Part shown: one piece after another, positions 9,482 through 17,812 of the stretch | How positions within the stretch are numbered: the stretch's first letter is position 1 | Layout: each line of letters begins with the position of its first letter | From: Photobacterium toruni | GTDB lineage: Bacteria > Pseudomonadota > Gammaproteobacteria > Enterobacterales > Vibrionaceae | DNA length: 64,000 nucleotides | NCBI RefSeq assembly: GCF_024529955.1 | Contig: NZ_AP024854.1 | Span: 992,001 to 1,056,000, forward strand | Direction: 5' to 3' | The notes under the pieces: model-generated | What the model was told of the DNA's origin: nothing | The model's database searches: none | What the model saw: only the letters and a program-made list of their open reading frames with translations | Made by a program: the position numbers and the translations under genes

Positions 9482-10291
9482 ATGGCCTCTGTCAATGGCT
9501 ATGAACAACAGTTGCTTGCTATTACAGATAGGGCAACTCAGTATGGTGATGGTTGCTTTACAACCATGTTAGTTGAGCGACAATCTGTTCAGTTATGGTC
9601 ATTGCATTTAGCCCGTTTAGTGATGAGCTTGCAACGGTTAGCAATTACTGCACCTGATTGGCAGCAGGTATATACTGATGTAGCTGCACTGGCCTTGAAG
9701 TATCCTCACAAAGGTGGAATTAAAATATTAATTAGTCGTGGCAGTGGTGGGCGTGGGTATAATCCTAGCGGCTGTAATGATACTCAAGTCATTATTACCC
9801 ATTTTGAATGGCCGCAGCATTATCAGCAATGGCAACAACAAGGCATTACATTAGGTGTATGCCAGTTACGAATGGGTAATAGCCCAATGCTTGCTGGAAT
9901 GAAGCATCTAAATCGCCTTGAACAAGTATTATTGAAGCAAGAAATTGAAAAAGCGGGTTGGGTAGATGCTATTGCTTTAGATTGTGATGATCGTGTTATT
10001 GAAACCACTGTTGCAAATCTATTTTGGCGCAAAGGTAATACTGTATATACTCCTGCGCTATTGCGGGCTGGAGTTGCTGGCGTTATGCGACAACACGTAC
10101 TTGATATACTTAATGACTTAAATTATGACTATCAAGTGGGAGATTTTAATCTTGCAGCGTTGCTTACTGCTGATGAAGTATTTATTACTAATGCATTGAT
10201 GACGTTAGTACCTGTAAATCAAATACAAACTACACAATATAATGAACTTACAATGTTCAAAACACTATGGAAGAGGTTACATTCGTGCTAA
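9482..10291 (+). CDS. pabC: Aminodeoxychorismate lyase
   Basis: PLP-dependent fold-type IV enzyme releasing pyruvate from 4-amino-4-deoxychorismate to give p-aminobenzoate for folate. The 269-residue protein shows RATQYGDGCFTT near the N-terminus, the GGIKILISRGSGGRGY strand, and GMKHLNRLEQVLLKQE, which is typical of the family. An AAGGATG Shine-Dalgarno lies at 9470-9476. It overlaps mltG by 7 bases, so translation is coupled. The position between fabF and mltG is the E. coli arrangement. Confidence 0.93.
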   Translation: MASVNGYEQQLLAITDRATQYGDGCFTTMLVERQSVQLWSLHLARLVMSLQRLAITAPDWQQVYTDVAALALKYPHKGGIKILISRGSGGRGYNPSGCNDTQVIITHFEWPQHYQQWQQQGITLGVCQLRMGNSPMLAGMKHLNRLEQVLLKQEIEKAGWVDAIALDCDDRVIETTVANLFWRKGNTVYTPALLRAGVAGVMRQHVLDILNDLNYDYQVGDFNLAALLTADEVFITNALMTLVPVNQIQTTQYNELTMFKTLWKRLHSC

Positions 10292-11301
10292 AGAAGTTGA
10301 TTATTGTGATTTTTATATTGCTATTATTAGTAGCAAGTGCGGCGGGTTGGGGATATTTTCAAGTTAAATCAACGCTTGATAAGCCAGTACTTATTGAACA
10401 ACAAACGTTTATTACCGTAAAGACAGGGACATCTTTCCGTGGATTATTAACGCAATTGAGCCATCAACAAATCATTACATTATCGCCATGGCTGCGTTGG
10501 GTGGGCTATTTAGAGCCAACATTGACGAATATCAAAGCTGGTACGTATGCGCTAGAGCCTCAAGAAACATTGTATTCAGTCTTAGCGATGATCACCGAAG
10601 GTAAAGAGTATCAATATTCGATCACGCTGGTGGATGGTGAACGTTTTAGTGAATGGCGCGAGTTGCTACAAGCGGATCCTCATTTGACTCATACCACTGA
10701 TGACATGACTCAAGCACAAATTGGTACCGCTGTTGGAATTGAGAATGATAAAATTGAAGGTTATTTTCTACCGAATACGTATCATTTTACCGCGGGTACC
10801 AGTGATATTAGTATTTTAAAACGTGCTCATACGGCGATGATGAAAGAGTTAGATCTTGCATGGCAGCAACGTGCTAAAGATTTACCTTTAAAAACGCCTT
10901 ATCAAGTATTGATCATGGCATCAATTATAGAAAAAGAAACCGCAGTCGCTAGTGAGCGTGGTTTAGTTGCGTCAGTCTTTATGAATCGTTTACGAAAGAA
11001 TATGCCATTACAAACTGATCCAACGGTTATTTACGGTATGGGTGATAAGTATGATGGCAATATTACTAAAAAAGATTTACGTACACCTACCGCTTATAAC
11101 ACCTACACCATGCGAGGTTTACCACCAACACCGATAGCCATGCCAAATAAAGCGTCTATCATGGCTGCCGTTGATCCAGACAATAGTGATTATTATTATT
11201 TTGTCGCAGATGGTAAAGGCGGTCACACATTTTCAACTACGTTAGTCGAGCACAACCGCGCGGTTCGTGCTTACCTCAAAATATTAAGAACACAGAAATG
11301 A
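10285..11301 (+). CDS. mltG: Endolytic murein transglycosylase MltG
   Basis: Inner-membrane lytic transglycosylase that cleaves nascent glycan strands and terminates their growth. The 338-residue protein has one N-terminal membrane segment (about residues 4-22), a LysM-like segment and the YceG domain, with the catalytic Glu in [15 protein letters not shown] and the conserved [11 protein letters not shown] and [19 protein letters not shown] blocks. The GTG at 10285 was chosen because AGAGG (10272-10276) sits 8 bases upstream and the protein then starts like E. coli MltG; an ATG at 10267 would add six residues. It overlaps both neighbours. Confidence 0.92.
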   Translation: MLKKLIIVIFILLLLVASAAGWGYFQVKSTLDKPVLIEQQTFITVKTGTSFRGLLTQLSHQQIITLSPWLRWVGYLEPTLTNIKAGTYALEPQETLYSVLAMITEGKEYQYSITLVDGERFSEWRELLQADPHLTHTTDDMTQAQIGTAVGIENDKIEGYFLPNTYHFTAGTSDISILKRAHTAMMKELDLAWQQRAKDLPLKTPYQVLIMASIIEKETAVASERGLVASVFMNRLRKNMPLQTDPTVIYGMGDKYDGNITKKDLRTPTAYNTYTMRGLPPTPIAMPNKASIMAAVDPDNSDYYYFVADGKGGHTFSTTLVEHNRAVRAYLKILRTQK

Positions 11302-11927
11302 TCGGTAAATTTATTGTCATCGAAGGCCTTGAAGGGGCTGGTAAAAGTACAGCTATTGCACACGTTATAGCAACATTAGCGCAGCATGGTATTACAAACC
11401 CACAATCAACGCGTGAACCTGGTGGTACACCGTTGGCAGAACAAATGCGTGCTTTAGTTAAACAAGGTCATCCTGATGAGCCTTTAACCGATATGGCAGA
11501 GTTATTACTGCTTTATGCAGCGCGTATTCAATTGGTTGATAATGTGATTAAACCAGCGCTAACAGAAGGGCGATGGGTGGTCGGAGATCGTCACGATATG
11601 TCATCACAGGCTTATCAAGGTGGTGGTCGTGGTTTTGATCAAGCATTGATGGAAAACCTGCGTGATACCGTTTTAGGTGATTTCCGTCCTGATCTGACTA
11701 TTTATATGGATATTGATCCCGTATTAGGCTTACAGCGTGCTCGTGGCCGTGGTGAGCTTGATCGTATTGAACAAATGGACATCAGTTTCTTTGAACGTGC
11801 TCGTGAGCGCTTTTTAGCATTATGTAATAATCAACCTAATGTGATTATTATTGATGCAAGCCAAACGCTAGAGCAGGTTACAGCCGACTTAACCCAAGCA
11901 TTGCAGGCTTGGTTGGAGCAACAATAA
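11298..11927 (+). CDS. tmk: Thymidylate kinase
   Basis: Phosphorylates dTMP to dTDP for DNA synthesis. It is 209 residues with the P-loop GLEGAGKST near the N-terminus, the [16 protein letters not shown] substrate motif (a His replaces the more usual Tyr after DR) and the lid [11 protein letters not shown]. The ATG at 11298 overlaps the mltG stop codon in an ATGA arrangement, showing translational coupling. Confidence 0.96.
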   Translation: MIGKFIVIEGLEGAGKSTAIAHVIATLAQHGITNPQSTREPGGTPLAEQMRALVKQGHPDEPLTDMAELLLLYAARIQLVDNVIKPALTEGRWVVGDRHDMSSQAYQGGGRGFDQALMENLRDTVLGDFRPDLTIYMDIDPVLGLQRARGRGELDRIEQMDISFFERARERFLALCNNQPNVIIIDASQTLEQVTADLTQALQAWLEQQ

Positions 11928-11929
11928 TA

Positions 11930-12892
11930 ATGATTTATCCATGGCAACAAACTTTGTGGCACAACTGGCAGCAGTTGCTTGAGCAACGACGTTTACACCA
12001 TGCTATTTTGTTATTAGCGGCAAAGGGCAGTGGGCGCGGTGTACTGGCACGACAATTATCAAAAACGGTACTTTGCCAAAACTCACAAACAGAGCCTTGT
12101 GGTATTTGTCATAGCTGCCAATTATTTGAAGCTGAAAACCATCCTGACTTTCATGTTATTAAGCCAGAACAAGATGGTAAGCAAATTGGTGTTGATGCCG
12201 TTCGCCAATGTAACCGTTGGGCAGTTGAGACATCACACTTAAATGGACAGCGGGTTATTTTAATTGAAAATGCTGATTCTTTGGGTGAAGCTGGCGCAAA
12301 TGCGATATTAAAAACATTAGAAGAGCCACCTGCTGGGTGCCAATTTATTTTGACGGCACAAAGTTTAGATCGGTTATTACCGACAGTAGTGAGTCGTTGT
12401 AATAAATGGCGTTTAAACCCACCTCAAGAAGATAACGTTAAACGGTGGGTTGAAAGTCAGCTGCATCAATCTATCTTTTTAGAAAGTGTACGGCTTAACA
12501 ATGGTGCGCCATTAGCAACATTGGCATTTATTGAAAGTGGTTTAGATATTCGTTATGGCCATTTAGTTAAAGCGTTTACTGAATTTGTACAGCCGCCTCA
12601 TATTGGTATTTATGATGTAGCAGCGATGTGTACCGCTGATGGTATTGTGACATTACAATTGCTCAGTTATTTTTTGGTCGATTGTTTAAAATGGCAGCAA
12701 GGGGTGACGCAATATCTTGTTCATCAAGAATCGTTACCCGCCGTTGACGTTGTCGCTACCACGATACCAACAGCATTATTGTTAGAGCAAGTTCGTCATC
12801 TTAATAACTTACATCGCCAATTAGCGAAACATACTGGGCTAAATATTGAGTTGTTAGTGGTTGAGTGGTTAAGCGGATTTATTGGTAAGTAA
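11930..12892 (+). CDS. holB: DNA polymerase III delta' subunit
   Basis: Stator subunit of the clamp loader that places the beta clamp on DNA. The 320-residue AAA+-fold protein has a degenerate P-loop (AAKGSGRG), a four-Cys zinc module (Cys49, 57, 60, 63 in CGICHSC) and the KTLEEPP motif. As is usual for delta', it is not expected to hydrolyse ATP. The ATG at 11930 gives MIYPWQQ, the family-like start, and an in-frame TTG at 11909 was rejected. It lies 2 bases after tmk. Confidence 0.94.
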   Translation: MIYPWQQTLWHNWQQLLEQRRLHHAILLLAAKGSGRGVLARQLSKTVLCQNSQTEPCGICHSCQLFEAENHPDFHVIKPEQDGKQIGVDAVRQCNRWAVETSHLNGQRVILIENADSLGEAGANAILKTLEEPPAGCQFILTAQSLDRLLPTVVSRCNKWRLNPPQEDNVKRWVESQLHQSIFLESVRLNNGAPLATLAFIESGLDIRYGHLVKAFTEFVQPPHIGIYDVAAMCTADGIVTLQLLSYFLVDCLKWQQGVTQYLVHQESLPAVDVVATTIPTALLLEQVRHLNNLHRQLAKHTGLNIELLVVEWLSGFIGK

Positions 12893-12951
12893 CCTTTGCC
12901 ATTAGTATTACCGTTATGAAATGAGTATAAGAATAAACAAGAGGAAAGCCT

Positions 12952-13728
12952 GTGTTAGTCGATTCACATTGTCATCTTGATAAACTTGACTATGACAAAT
13001 TACATACAGGGATTGATGATGTATTAAATAAGGCCAAGGAACGTGGCGTTGAATATTTTCTATCGGTAGGGGTGACGTTAGCCGCTTTCCCTAAAATGAT
13101 GGAAATGATTGCACCTTACGATAACGTGTTTGCATCATGCGGTATTCATCCGTTAGATGTAGAATCAGGTTATGACTCTGAACAGTTTAAAGCTTATGCG
13201 CGCCATGAAAAAGTGGTTGCGATTGGTGAAACGGGGCTTGATTATCACTATCAGCCTGAGACTGCAGAACTGCAGCAAAAACTGTTCCGTGAGCAAGCAC
13301 GTGTGGCGGTTGAATTGAATAAGCCGCTAATTATCCATACTCGTATGGCGCGTGAAGACACGATGCGTATTTTGCGTGAAGAAGGCGCAGAGAAGTGTGG
13401 TGGTGTATTACATTGCTTCACTGAAGATTTGGATATGGCATTAGCAGCGATTGAGCTAGGCTTTTATATTTCAATCTCTGGTATTGTGACATTCAATACT
13501 GCGAGCGATTTGAAAAATGTGGTGAGTAAGTTACCACTAGATCGCTTATTGGTTGAAACTGATTCGCCATTCTTAGCACCCATTCCATACCGTGGTAAAC
13601 AAAACCAACCTGCTTACACGCGCGAAGTGGCTCAATATATTGCGCTATTAAAAGGCGTATCGGTCGAGGAAGTGGAACAAGCGACTACCAAAAATTTCTT
13701 CACGTTGTTTTCATTAGCGAAACAGTAA
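12952..13728 (+). CDS. ycfH: TatD-family metal-dependent hydrolase YcfH
   Basis: A 258-residue TIM-barrel amidohydrolase-like protein of the TatD family (YcfH branch), likely a metal-dependent DNase or phosphoesterase. It has the metal ligands of the family: HCH at residues 6-8 (DSHCHLD), Glu92 in AIGETGLDY, IIHTR, LHCF and ETDSPFL. It starts with GTG at 12952 behind GAGGAAAG (12941-12948). Synteny (holB-ycfH-ptsG) matches E. coli and V. cholerae, although another PTS gene is inserted here before ptsG. Confidence 0.93.
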   Translation: MLVDSHCHLDKLDYDKLHTGIDDVLNKAKERGVEYFLSVGVTLAAFPKMMEMIAPYDNVFASCGIHPLDVESGYDSEQFKAYARHEKVVAIGETGLDYHYQPETAELQQKLFREQARVAVELNKPLIIHTRMAREDTMRILREEGAEKCGGVLHCFTEDLDMALAAIELGFYISISGIVTFNTASDLKNVVSKLPLDRLLVETDSPFLAPIPYRGKQNQPAYTREVAQYIALLKGVSVEEVEQATTKNFFTLFSLAKQ

Positions 13729-13750
13729 CGCACAGTTTTGGTCTGATATT

Positions 13751-13780
13751 AAAGAGAAGCTCTTTGGCTTCTCTTTTTTT
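13751..13780 (+). terminator. Terminator after ycfH
   Basis: Perfect 10-bp stem (AAAGAGAAGC / GCTTCTCTTT) with a 6-base loop and a T run, closing the pabC-to-ycfH operon. Confidence 0.92.
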
Positions 13781-14081
13781 GTCGCAGGAAAGAGGCTGGT
13801 GGTTGATGTGATATTTCTAAATGGTTGTAACAAACTACAATTCCCTGTTGTTGTTGTTGGGGGCTACAGATGAAATTCATATTACAGATGGTATGTGGAA
13901 TTGGCGGGTAATTTCGTCGATATAGACTGATATTGGTGAAGTTAGTTGTAATGGAATCACTTGGTAATTATAAGTGAGTTAATCAGCCGCCTAATTGCGA
14001 CGTAGTAATATATAATCTTAGGTACACCAATCCAAATTCATTGAAGTGTTTACCCTCCGTATATCCTTAAAATCCAGATAC

Positions 14082-14106
14082 AAAAAAGCCCCGTATTAAC
14101 GAGGCT
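14082..14106 (-). terminator. Minus-strand terminator abutting the repeat pair
   Basis: Read on the minus strand: a 7-bp stem AGCCTCG / CGGGGCT (one T-G pair) with loop TTAATA, followed by six T. It begins inside the diverged end of the outer repeat, so a transcript entering from the 14.2-kb side would stop right after the repeats. Confidence 0.7.
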
Positions 14107-14211
14107 ATATCCCTTCAAGCAGGGCATGTCATTTCTGACGCATGTTACTACTCGCCCATATGGACTACGCCGTGGTCTTAATCCCTTCAAGCAGGGCATG
14201 TCATTTCTGAC
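14103..14211 (-). CRISPR. Minimal CRISPR-like array: two repeats, one spacer
   Basis: Two direct copies of a 31-base core match exactly (14109-14139 and 14181-14211). The second extends to a 37-base unit (14175-14211), giving a 35-base unique spacer at 14140-14174 and a 72-base period, normal CRISPR dimensions. The core contains a hairpin (CCCT/AGGG) and a second small one (GTCA/TGAC). Read on the minus strand the repeat ends GGGATTAAGAC, a 3' end common in type III-associated repeats, and the copy at 14103-14139 is diverged only in that last part, as expected for the terminal repeat. A terminator follows and an AT-rich stretch precedes. No cas gene is in the window, so it is orphan or decayed. 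A non-CRISPR duplicated element remains possible. Confidence 0.6.
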
Positions 14212-15370
14212 AAGAAAAAATTCTAATACATTGAATTATAAAAGGCAAGTATTCATTCAAACAAGCGTTTTAAACACGAGAAAAATTTATAAATAAAGCA
14301 ATATAAATGCCAATTAATTTATAACCTATAATAATCAATAGATTAAATAAAATATATTTCTGTTGGCATGAATATTTCCGTAAACTTAGAAAAACAAATG
14401 TTAAATTTATGTTAAATATTAAAGATTGTGAATACGGTAGTGGTTTACATGTATATTAAATGGTTTTTCAGTTTATTATTTGTGTAACGGTATTTTTAAA
14501 GATGAAAAAATTGAAAGCTGACATTTTTACCGGAATTTTAATACCTGATAAATTAGGGTATGCCCCAACGAAACCAGTTCACTAACCACCTCAACCCGCA
14601 TTGCTGCATTTAGTAAACTACTACTATTGAACCATTCAAAGACACCAACTTAAATTCCAATAATTACAGCCGCAATAATTCTACGACGCGCGGGGATTCA
14701 CTGTAGGAAATGACGAATGAAGTGGTCAAGACTGATGGTTTAAAATTAGAAATAAAAGTAATGCATTATTATACCGCTAAATAGGTAAGTAGTTCATTAT
14801 GGCTATTTAGTGTCAAAAAAAATAGAACGGTTTAATTATGACCAAACTATATTTCGCTTTTATGCGTGTTTTTATTATGCCGAATATTCATATAGGTAAC
14901 CTTTAATAATTTCCCAATAATAAGAAAATAGCACTTCATCTTTTAACTACGTTGAATATGACTTTGTAATTTAAAGTGGACTATTAATTAAAATATCTAG
15001 GTTACATTGTGTTACTTAGGTTTCGTTTCTGTAATAAAAGTTTTATTAAAATTACTTTTTTTTGGTTTTATTATCAGTAATTTACGGCTCGTAGCTGTAT
15101 CTATGTGATCAATGTTCTATATTTGGCATGTTATTTAAGTATATTCTGGAAAAATCGGTCAAAAACGAGCAATATTACTATCATGGTTATGCTTGTTAAG
15201 AATGCTTTAATAAATTTATTCTTATAAAGAGCTAAAACTAAATTTATTAAAGTAGATAAACATTGTATATAACATTTAATTATACCAATTAAATTAATGA
15301 GTTATTCCGTATACACCAGTGAAGATTACTATATTTACTGGTGTCGGTTTGAAATATGAAGGAAAACAAT

Positions 15371-16879
15371 ATGTCGAATGGCAATAAATCCTCAGCAGAG
15401 AGAATCCTTGAAGGGGTTGGTGGTGCTGCTAACATTAAGTTTCTGACGTGCTGTGCAACACGTTTACGTTTTGAATTAAACGATAACTCAATTGTAGATA
15501 AAGCTGCATTAGATGCTATTCCTGAAGTAATGGGTTGTGTTCCTCAAAGTGGCGAGCGCTACCAAATTGTTGTTGGTGGCGGTGTTGCGACGATGCATAG
15601 TGCACTGCAACAGTTAATTGAAAATAGTAAAGCAAGCGGTTGTGCTGATAACACTAAAACTGAAACTAAAGCAGCATCAAATGATGATGTAAAAGCATCA
15701 CTACGTTCAAGTGGTGTTCGCGGTAAAGTTGCTTGGGTTGATGGTTTCTTTGAATACCTTTCAGATTCATTCCGTCCCATTTTAGGTATTTTACTTGGCG
15801 CATCGTTAATTATTGCTTTATGTGCAGTATTGGATGCGTTACACGTTGTTGATTTTAGAGGTGATAAGTCTGCAGGTTGGATCTTCGTCGATTCAATGTG
15901 GCATTCTGTATTCTACTTCTTGCCAATTATGGTTGCTTACAATGCTTCTAAAAAGCTGAAGGTTGACCCTTGGTTAGGTGCGGCAATCATGGGCGCGTTA
16001 ATGACGCCTGATTTCCAAAAATTAACGTCATTAGCATCAACATCATCAATTAAAGATGCAACTTTAGGTACTGTCTCTCACGTTGCTCACGTGTTTGGTT
16101 TACCTATGCAGCTGAATGATTACTCTGGTAACGTATTCGTTCCGTTGATCATGGTTGCTGTATTAGCACTTGTATACCGCTTCTTAAAGAAAATCATTCC
16201 TGACAACCTACACATGGTATTTGTACCATTCCTTTCTTTGATCATCATGATCCCGCTAACTGCGTTCTTGATTGGTCCATTAGGTGTATGGATTGGTACT
16301 TACTTAGGTCTTGGTCTAGCTTGGTTAAATACGCATGCACCGTTTGTGTTCGCGATTCTAATCCCATTATTGTACCCATTCCTTGTTCCATTGGGTCTAC
16401 ACTGGCCACTAAACGCACTAATGTTAATGAATATTCAAACATTAGGTTATGACTTCATTCAAGGCCCAATGGGTGTGTGGAACTTTGCATGTTTCGGCGC
16501 AACAGCAGGTGTATTGTTGATTGCTCTTCGTGAAAAAGATGCAACGATGCGTCAAACAGCTTCTGGTGCATTAGCTGCAGGTTTATTTGGTGGTATTTCA
16601 GAGCCATCATTATACGGTATTCACTTACGCTTTAAGAAAGTATACCCACGTTTACTTGCAGGTTGTTTAGCCGGTGGTGTAACGCTAGCAATTCTTAGCT
16701 CTATGTACGGCAGTGTTAAAACTCACGCGTTTGCATTTACGTCACTATTAACTATTCCTGTGTTCCACCCAATGTGGGTTTACGCAGTATCAATTGCGGT
16801 TGCTTTTGTTGTACCGATGGTTCTGATTTTCATCTTTGATTATCGTACTGCGGAAGAAAAAGCAGAGCACAAAGAATAA
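15371..16879 (+). CDS. PTS permease EIIBC, glucose/beta-glucoside superfamily, unknown sugar
   Basis: Membrane sugar transporter that phosphorylates its substrate during uptake. The 502-residue protein has an N-terminal EIIB domain (about 8-90) with the phosphorylatable Cys28 in TCCATRLRF (most relatives have HCATRLR), a linker, then an EIIC domain with about ten membrane helices including GGISEPSLYGIHLRF. There is no EIIA domain, so it must borrow one, probably Crr. The ATG at 15371 was chosen because AAGGA lies 7 bases upstream; an ATG at 15356 has no ribosome binding site. Domain order resembles the sucrose, trehalose and beta-glucoside branch. The substrate cannot be read from sequence. 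It interrupts the usual ycfH-ptsG adjacency. Confidence 0.85.
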   Translation: MSNGNKSSAERILEGVGGAANIKFLTCCATRLRFELNDNSIVDKAALDAIPEVMGCVPQSGERYQIVVGGGVATMHSALQQLIENSKASGCADNTKTETKAASNDDVKASLRSSGVRGKVAWVDGFFEYLSDSFRPILGILLGASLIIALCAVLDALHVVDFRGDKSAGWIFVDSMWHSVFYFLPIMVAYNASKKLKVDPWLGAAIMGALMTPDFQKLTSLASTSSIKDATLGTVSHVAHVFGLPMQLNDYSGNVFVPLIMVAVLALVYRFLKKIIPDNLHMVFVPFLSLIIMIPLTAFLIGPLGVWIGTYLGLGLAWLNTHAPFVFAILIPLLYPFLVPLGLHWPLNALMLMNIQTLGYDFIQGPMGVWNFACFGATAGVLLIALREKDATMRQTASGALAAGLFGGISEPSLYGIHLRFKKVYPRLLAGCLAGGVTLAILSSMYGSVKTHAFAFTSLLTIPVFHPMWVYAVSIAVAFVVPMVLIFIFDYRTAEEKAEHKE

Positions 16880-16950
16880 GCTTAATTGCGATTGGCTATG
16901 CTTTGTACTATAAAATAAACAGAGAGGTATATTAGCTCACCTCTTTATGA

Positions 16951-16985
16951 AAATCCCACGATGAAAGTCGTGGGATTTTTTTTAT
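16951..16985 (+). terminator. Terminator after the EIIBC gene
   Basis: Perfect 11-bp stem (AAATCCCACGA / TCGTGGGATTT) with a 6-base loop and a long T run. Confidence 0.93.
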
Positions 16986-17554
16986 TTATAAAATAGATGA
17001 AATTTCATTTTTGACGATATTTTTAAAGATTATTTTTTGTTGAATAGTATTTAGAGGGCGTACAGGCTAAACATCGCGAATGCTGTAAATAATAATTTGA
17101 ATGCGTTAATTGATGACAGATTAGAACGACTAAATTATCTCGATAGCCAGTTTATTTTGAGGTGTATTTTAATCAGTTGTTGGGGAGATAACGTAATTGG
17201 AGGTAATATTTATGTCTTTTATATGATTTATAAATTAGGCGCTGAATTTTGTATGAATTATTATGCGGGAGTTTAAATGAGGAATATATGACAAACTTTT
17301 AACAAATATTACTTATTATTCATGTTACATAGGTTACAAAGGTTACTTATTGGAGAAGATATAAATTGTTAAAAAAGGTGATGCTTGTGTTTTTTTAACC
17401 TTTTAAATCATTATGTTGTGATTTTATGGTGGCGTTTTAGTGCATTTGTTTCATTGTGATCTGTATTATAGTTTGGAATTATACTTTATTACCTATTAGT
17501 AATTTTGATAGCCATCAAGTTATATTACTCGTCGCATTTTATACTAATGCCTGA

Positions 17555-17617
17555 AATAGTACTGAATAAGTATTAGCAAATGACTACGGGGGTATGTCGC
17601 TAATGCTTAGTATTATT
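17555..17617 (+). promoter_or_regulatory. Long imperfect hairpin in the ptsG upstream region
   Basis: Arms 17555-17577 and 17599-17617 can pair over about 18-19 positions with a 4-base bulge, around a 21-base loop. It lies 28 bases before a 15-codon ORF and about 195 bases before ptsG. If the ptsG transcript starts upstream of it, it is a leader RNA structure; otherwise it could be a DNA operator. The rest of the 16.99-17.64 kb gap is AT-rich, with no gene seen. Confidence 0.45.
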
Positions 17618-17644
17618 TCAATTTAATATACTCAGGAGCTAACA

Positions 17645-17692
17645 ATGTTCACTAACGCAATGACTATCATGGTCATTGGAGCTGGTCTCTAA
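17645..17692 (+). CDS. Candidate 15-residue leader peptide upstream of ptsG
   Basis: ATG at 17645 preceded by AGGAG at 17634-17638, an excellent ribosome binding site, encodes MFTNAMTIMVIGAGL and then TAA. The peptide is hydrophobic. It is followed by 119 bases of leader with competing hairpins before ptsG. The combination of strong initiation signals and position suggests a translated leader peptide with a regulatory role. I do not recognise the peptide, and a small membrane protein is also possible. Confidence 0.5.
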   Translation: MFTNAMTIMVIGAGL

Positions 17693-17745
17693 CTGCGAAA
17701 GTGTTCATCACCTGCTTATTTGTTTTTGAATATGATTTAGAAAAA

Positions 17746-17812
17746 GAGACAAAGTAACGTCTCATATTTATTTCATCGACAAGTGTAGAGTCATCTCAAG
17801 GAGACAAGGTAA
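17746..17812 (+). promoter_or_regulatory. Possible RNA switch at the ptsG ribosome binding site
   Basis: GAGACAAAGTAA (17746-17757) is repeated as GAGACAAGGTAA (17801-17812), where the second copy overlaps the ptsG Shine-Dalgarno (AAGGAG, 17798-17803) and start codon. A single GTCTC at 17759-17763 can pair with GAGAC of either copy. Pairing with the first leaves the ribosome site free; pairing with the second would block it. The pairing is seen in sequence; the switch is inference. Confidence 0.4.

Larger units (their letters stand above)
13781..15370. other. Long AT-rich non-coding gap with CRISPR-like remnant
   Basis: About 1.6 kb without a convincing gene, the largest gap in the window. 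Apart from the repeat pair at 14101-14211 and its terminator I find no intact ORF; the longest start-to-stop frame with an AAG upstream (14502-14585, 27 codons) lacks a proper ribosome binding site. The gap sits at the point where the usual ycfH-ptsG adjacency is broken by an extra PTS gene, so it may be a site of past insertion and decay. Confidence 0.5.

Noticed and set aside
14502-14585. 27-codon ORF in the long gap (starts MKKLKADIFTG)
   Set aside because: No proper Shine-Dalgarno, not recognised, and AT-rich surroundings produce such frames by chance.
13781-15370. Remnant transposase, integrase or cas genes in the long gap
   Set aside because: No recognisable protein fragment, terminal inverted repeats or target-site duplication could be found by eye in any frame.
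17401-17480. CRP sites upstream of ptsG (TTGTGAT sequences)
   Set aside because: Only one half-site matches in each case; the second half departs from TCACA too far to call.
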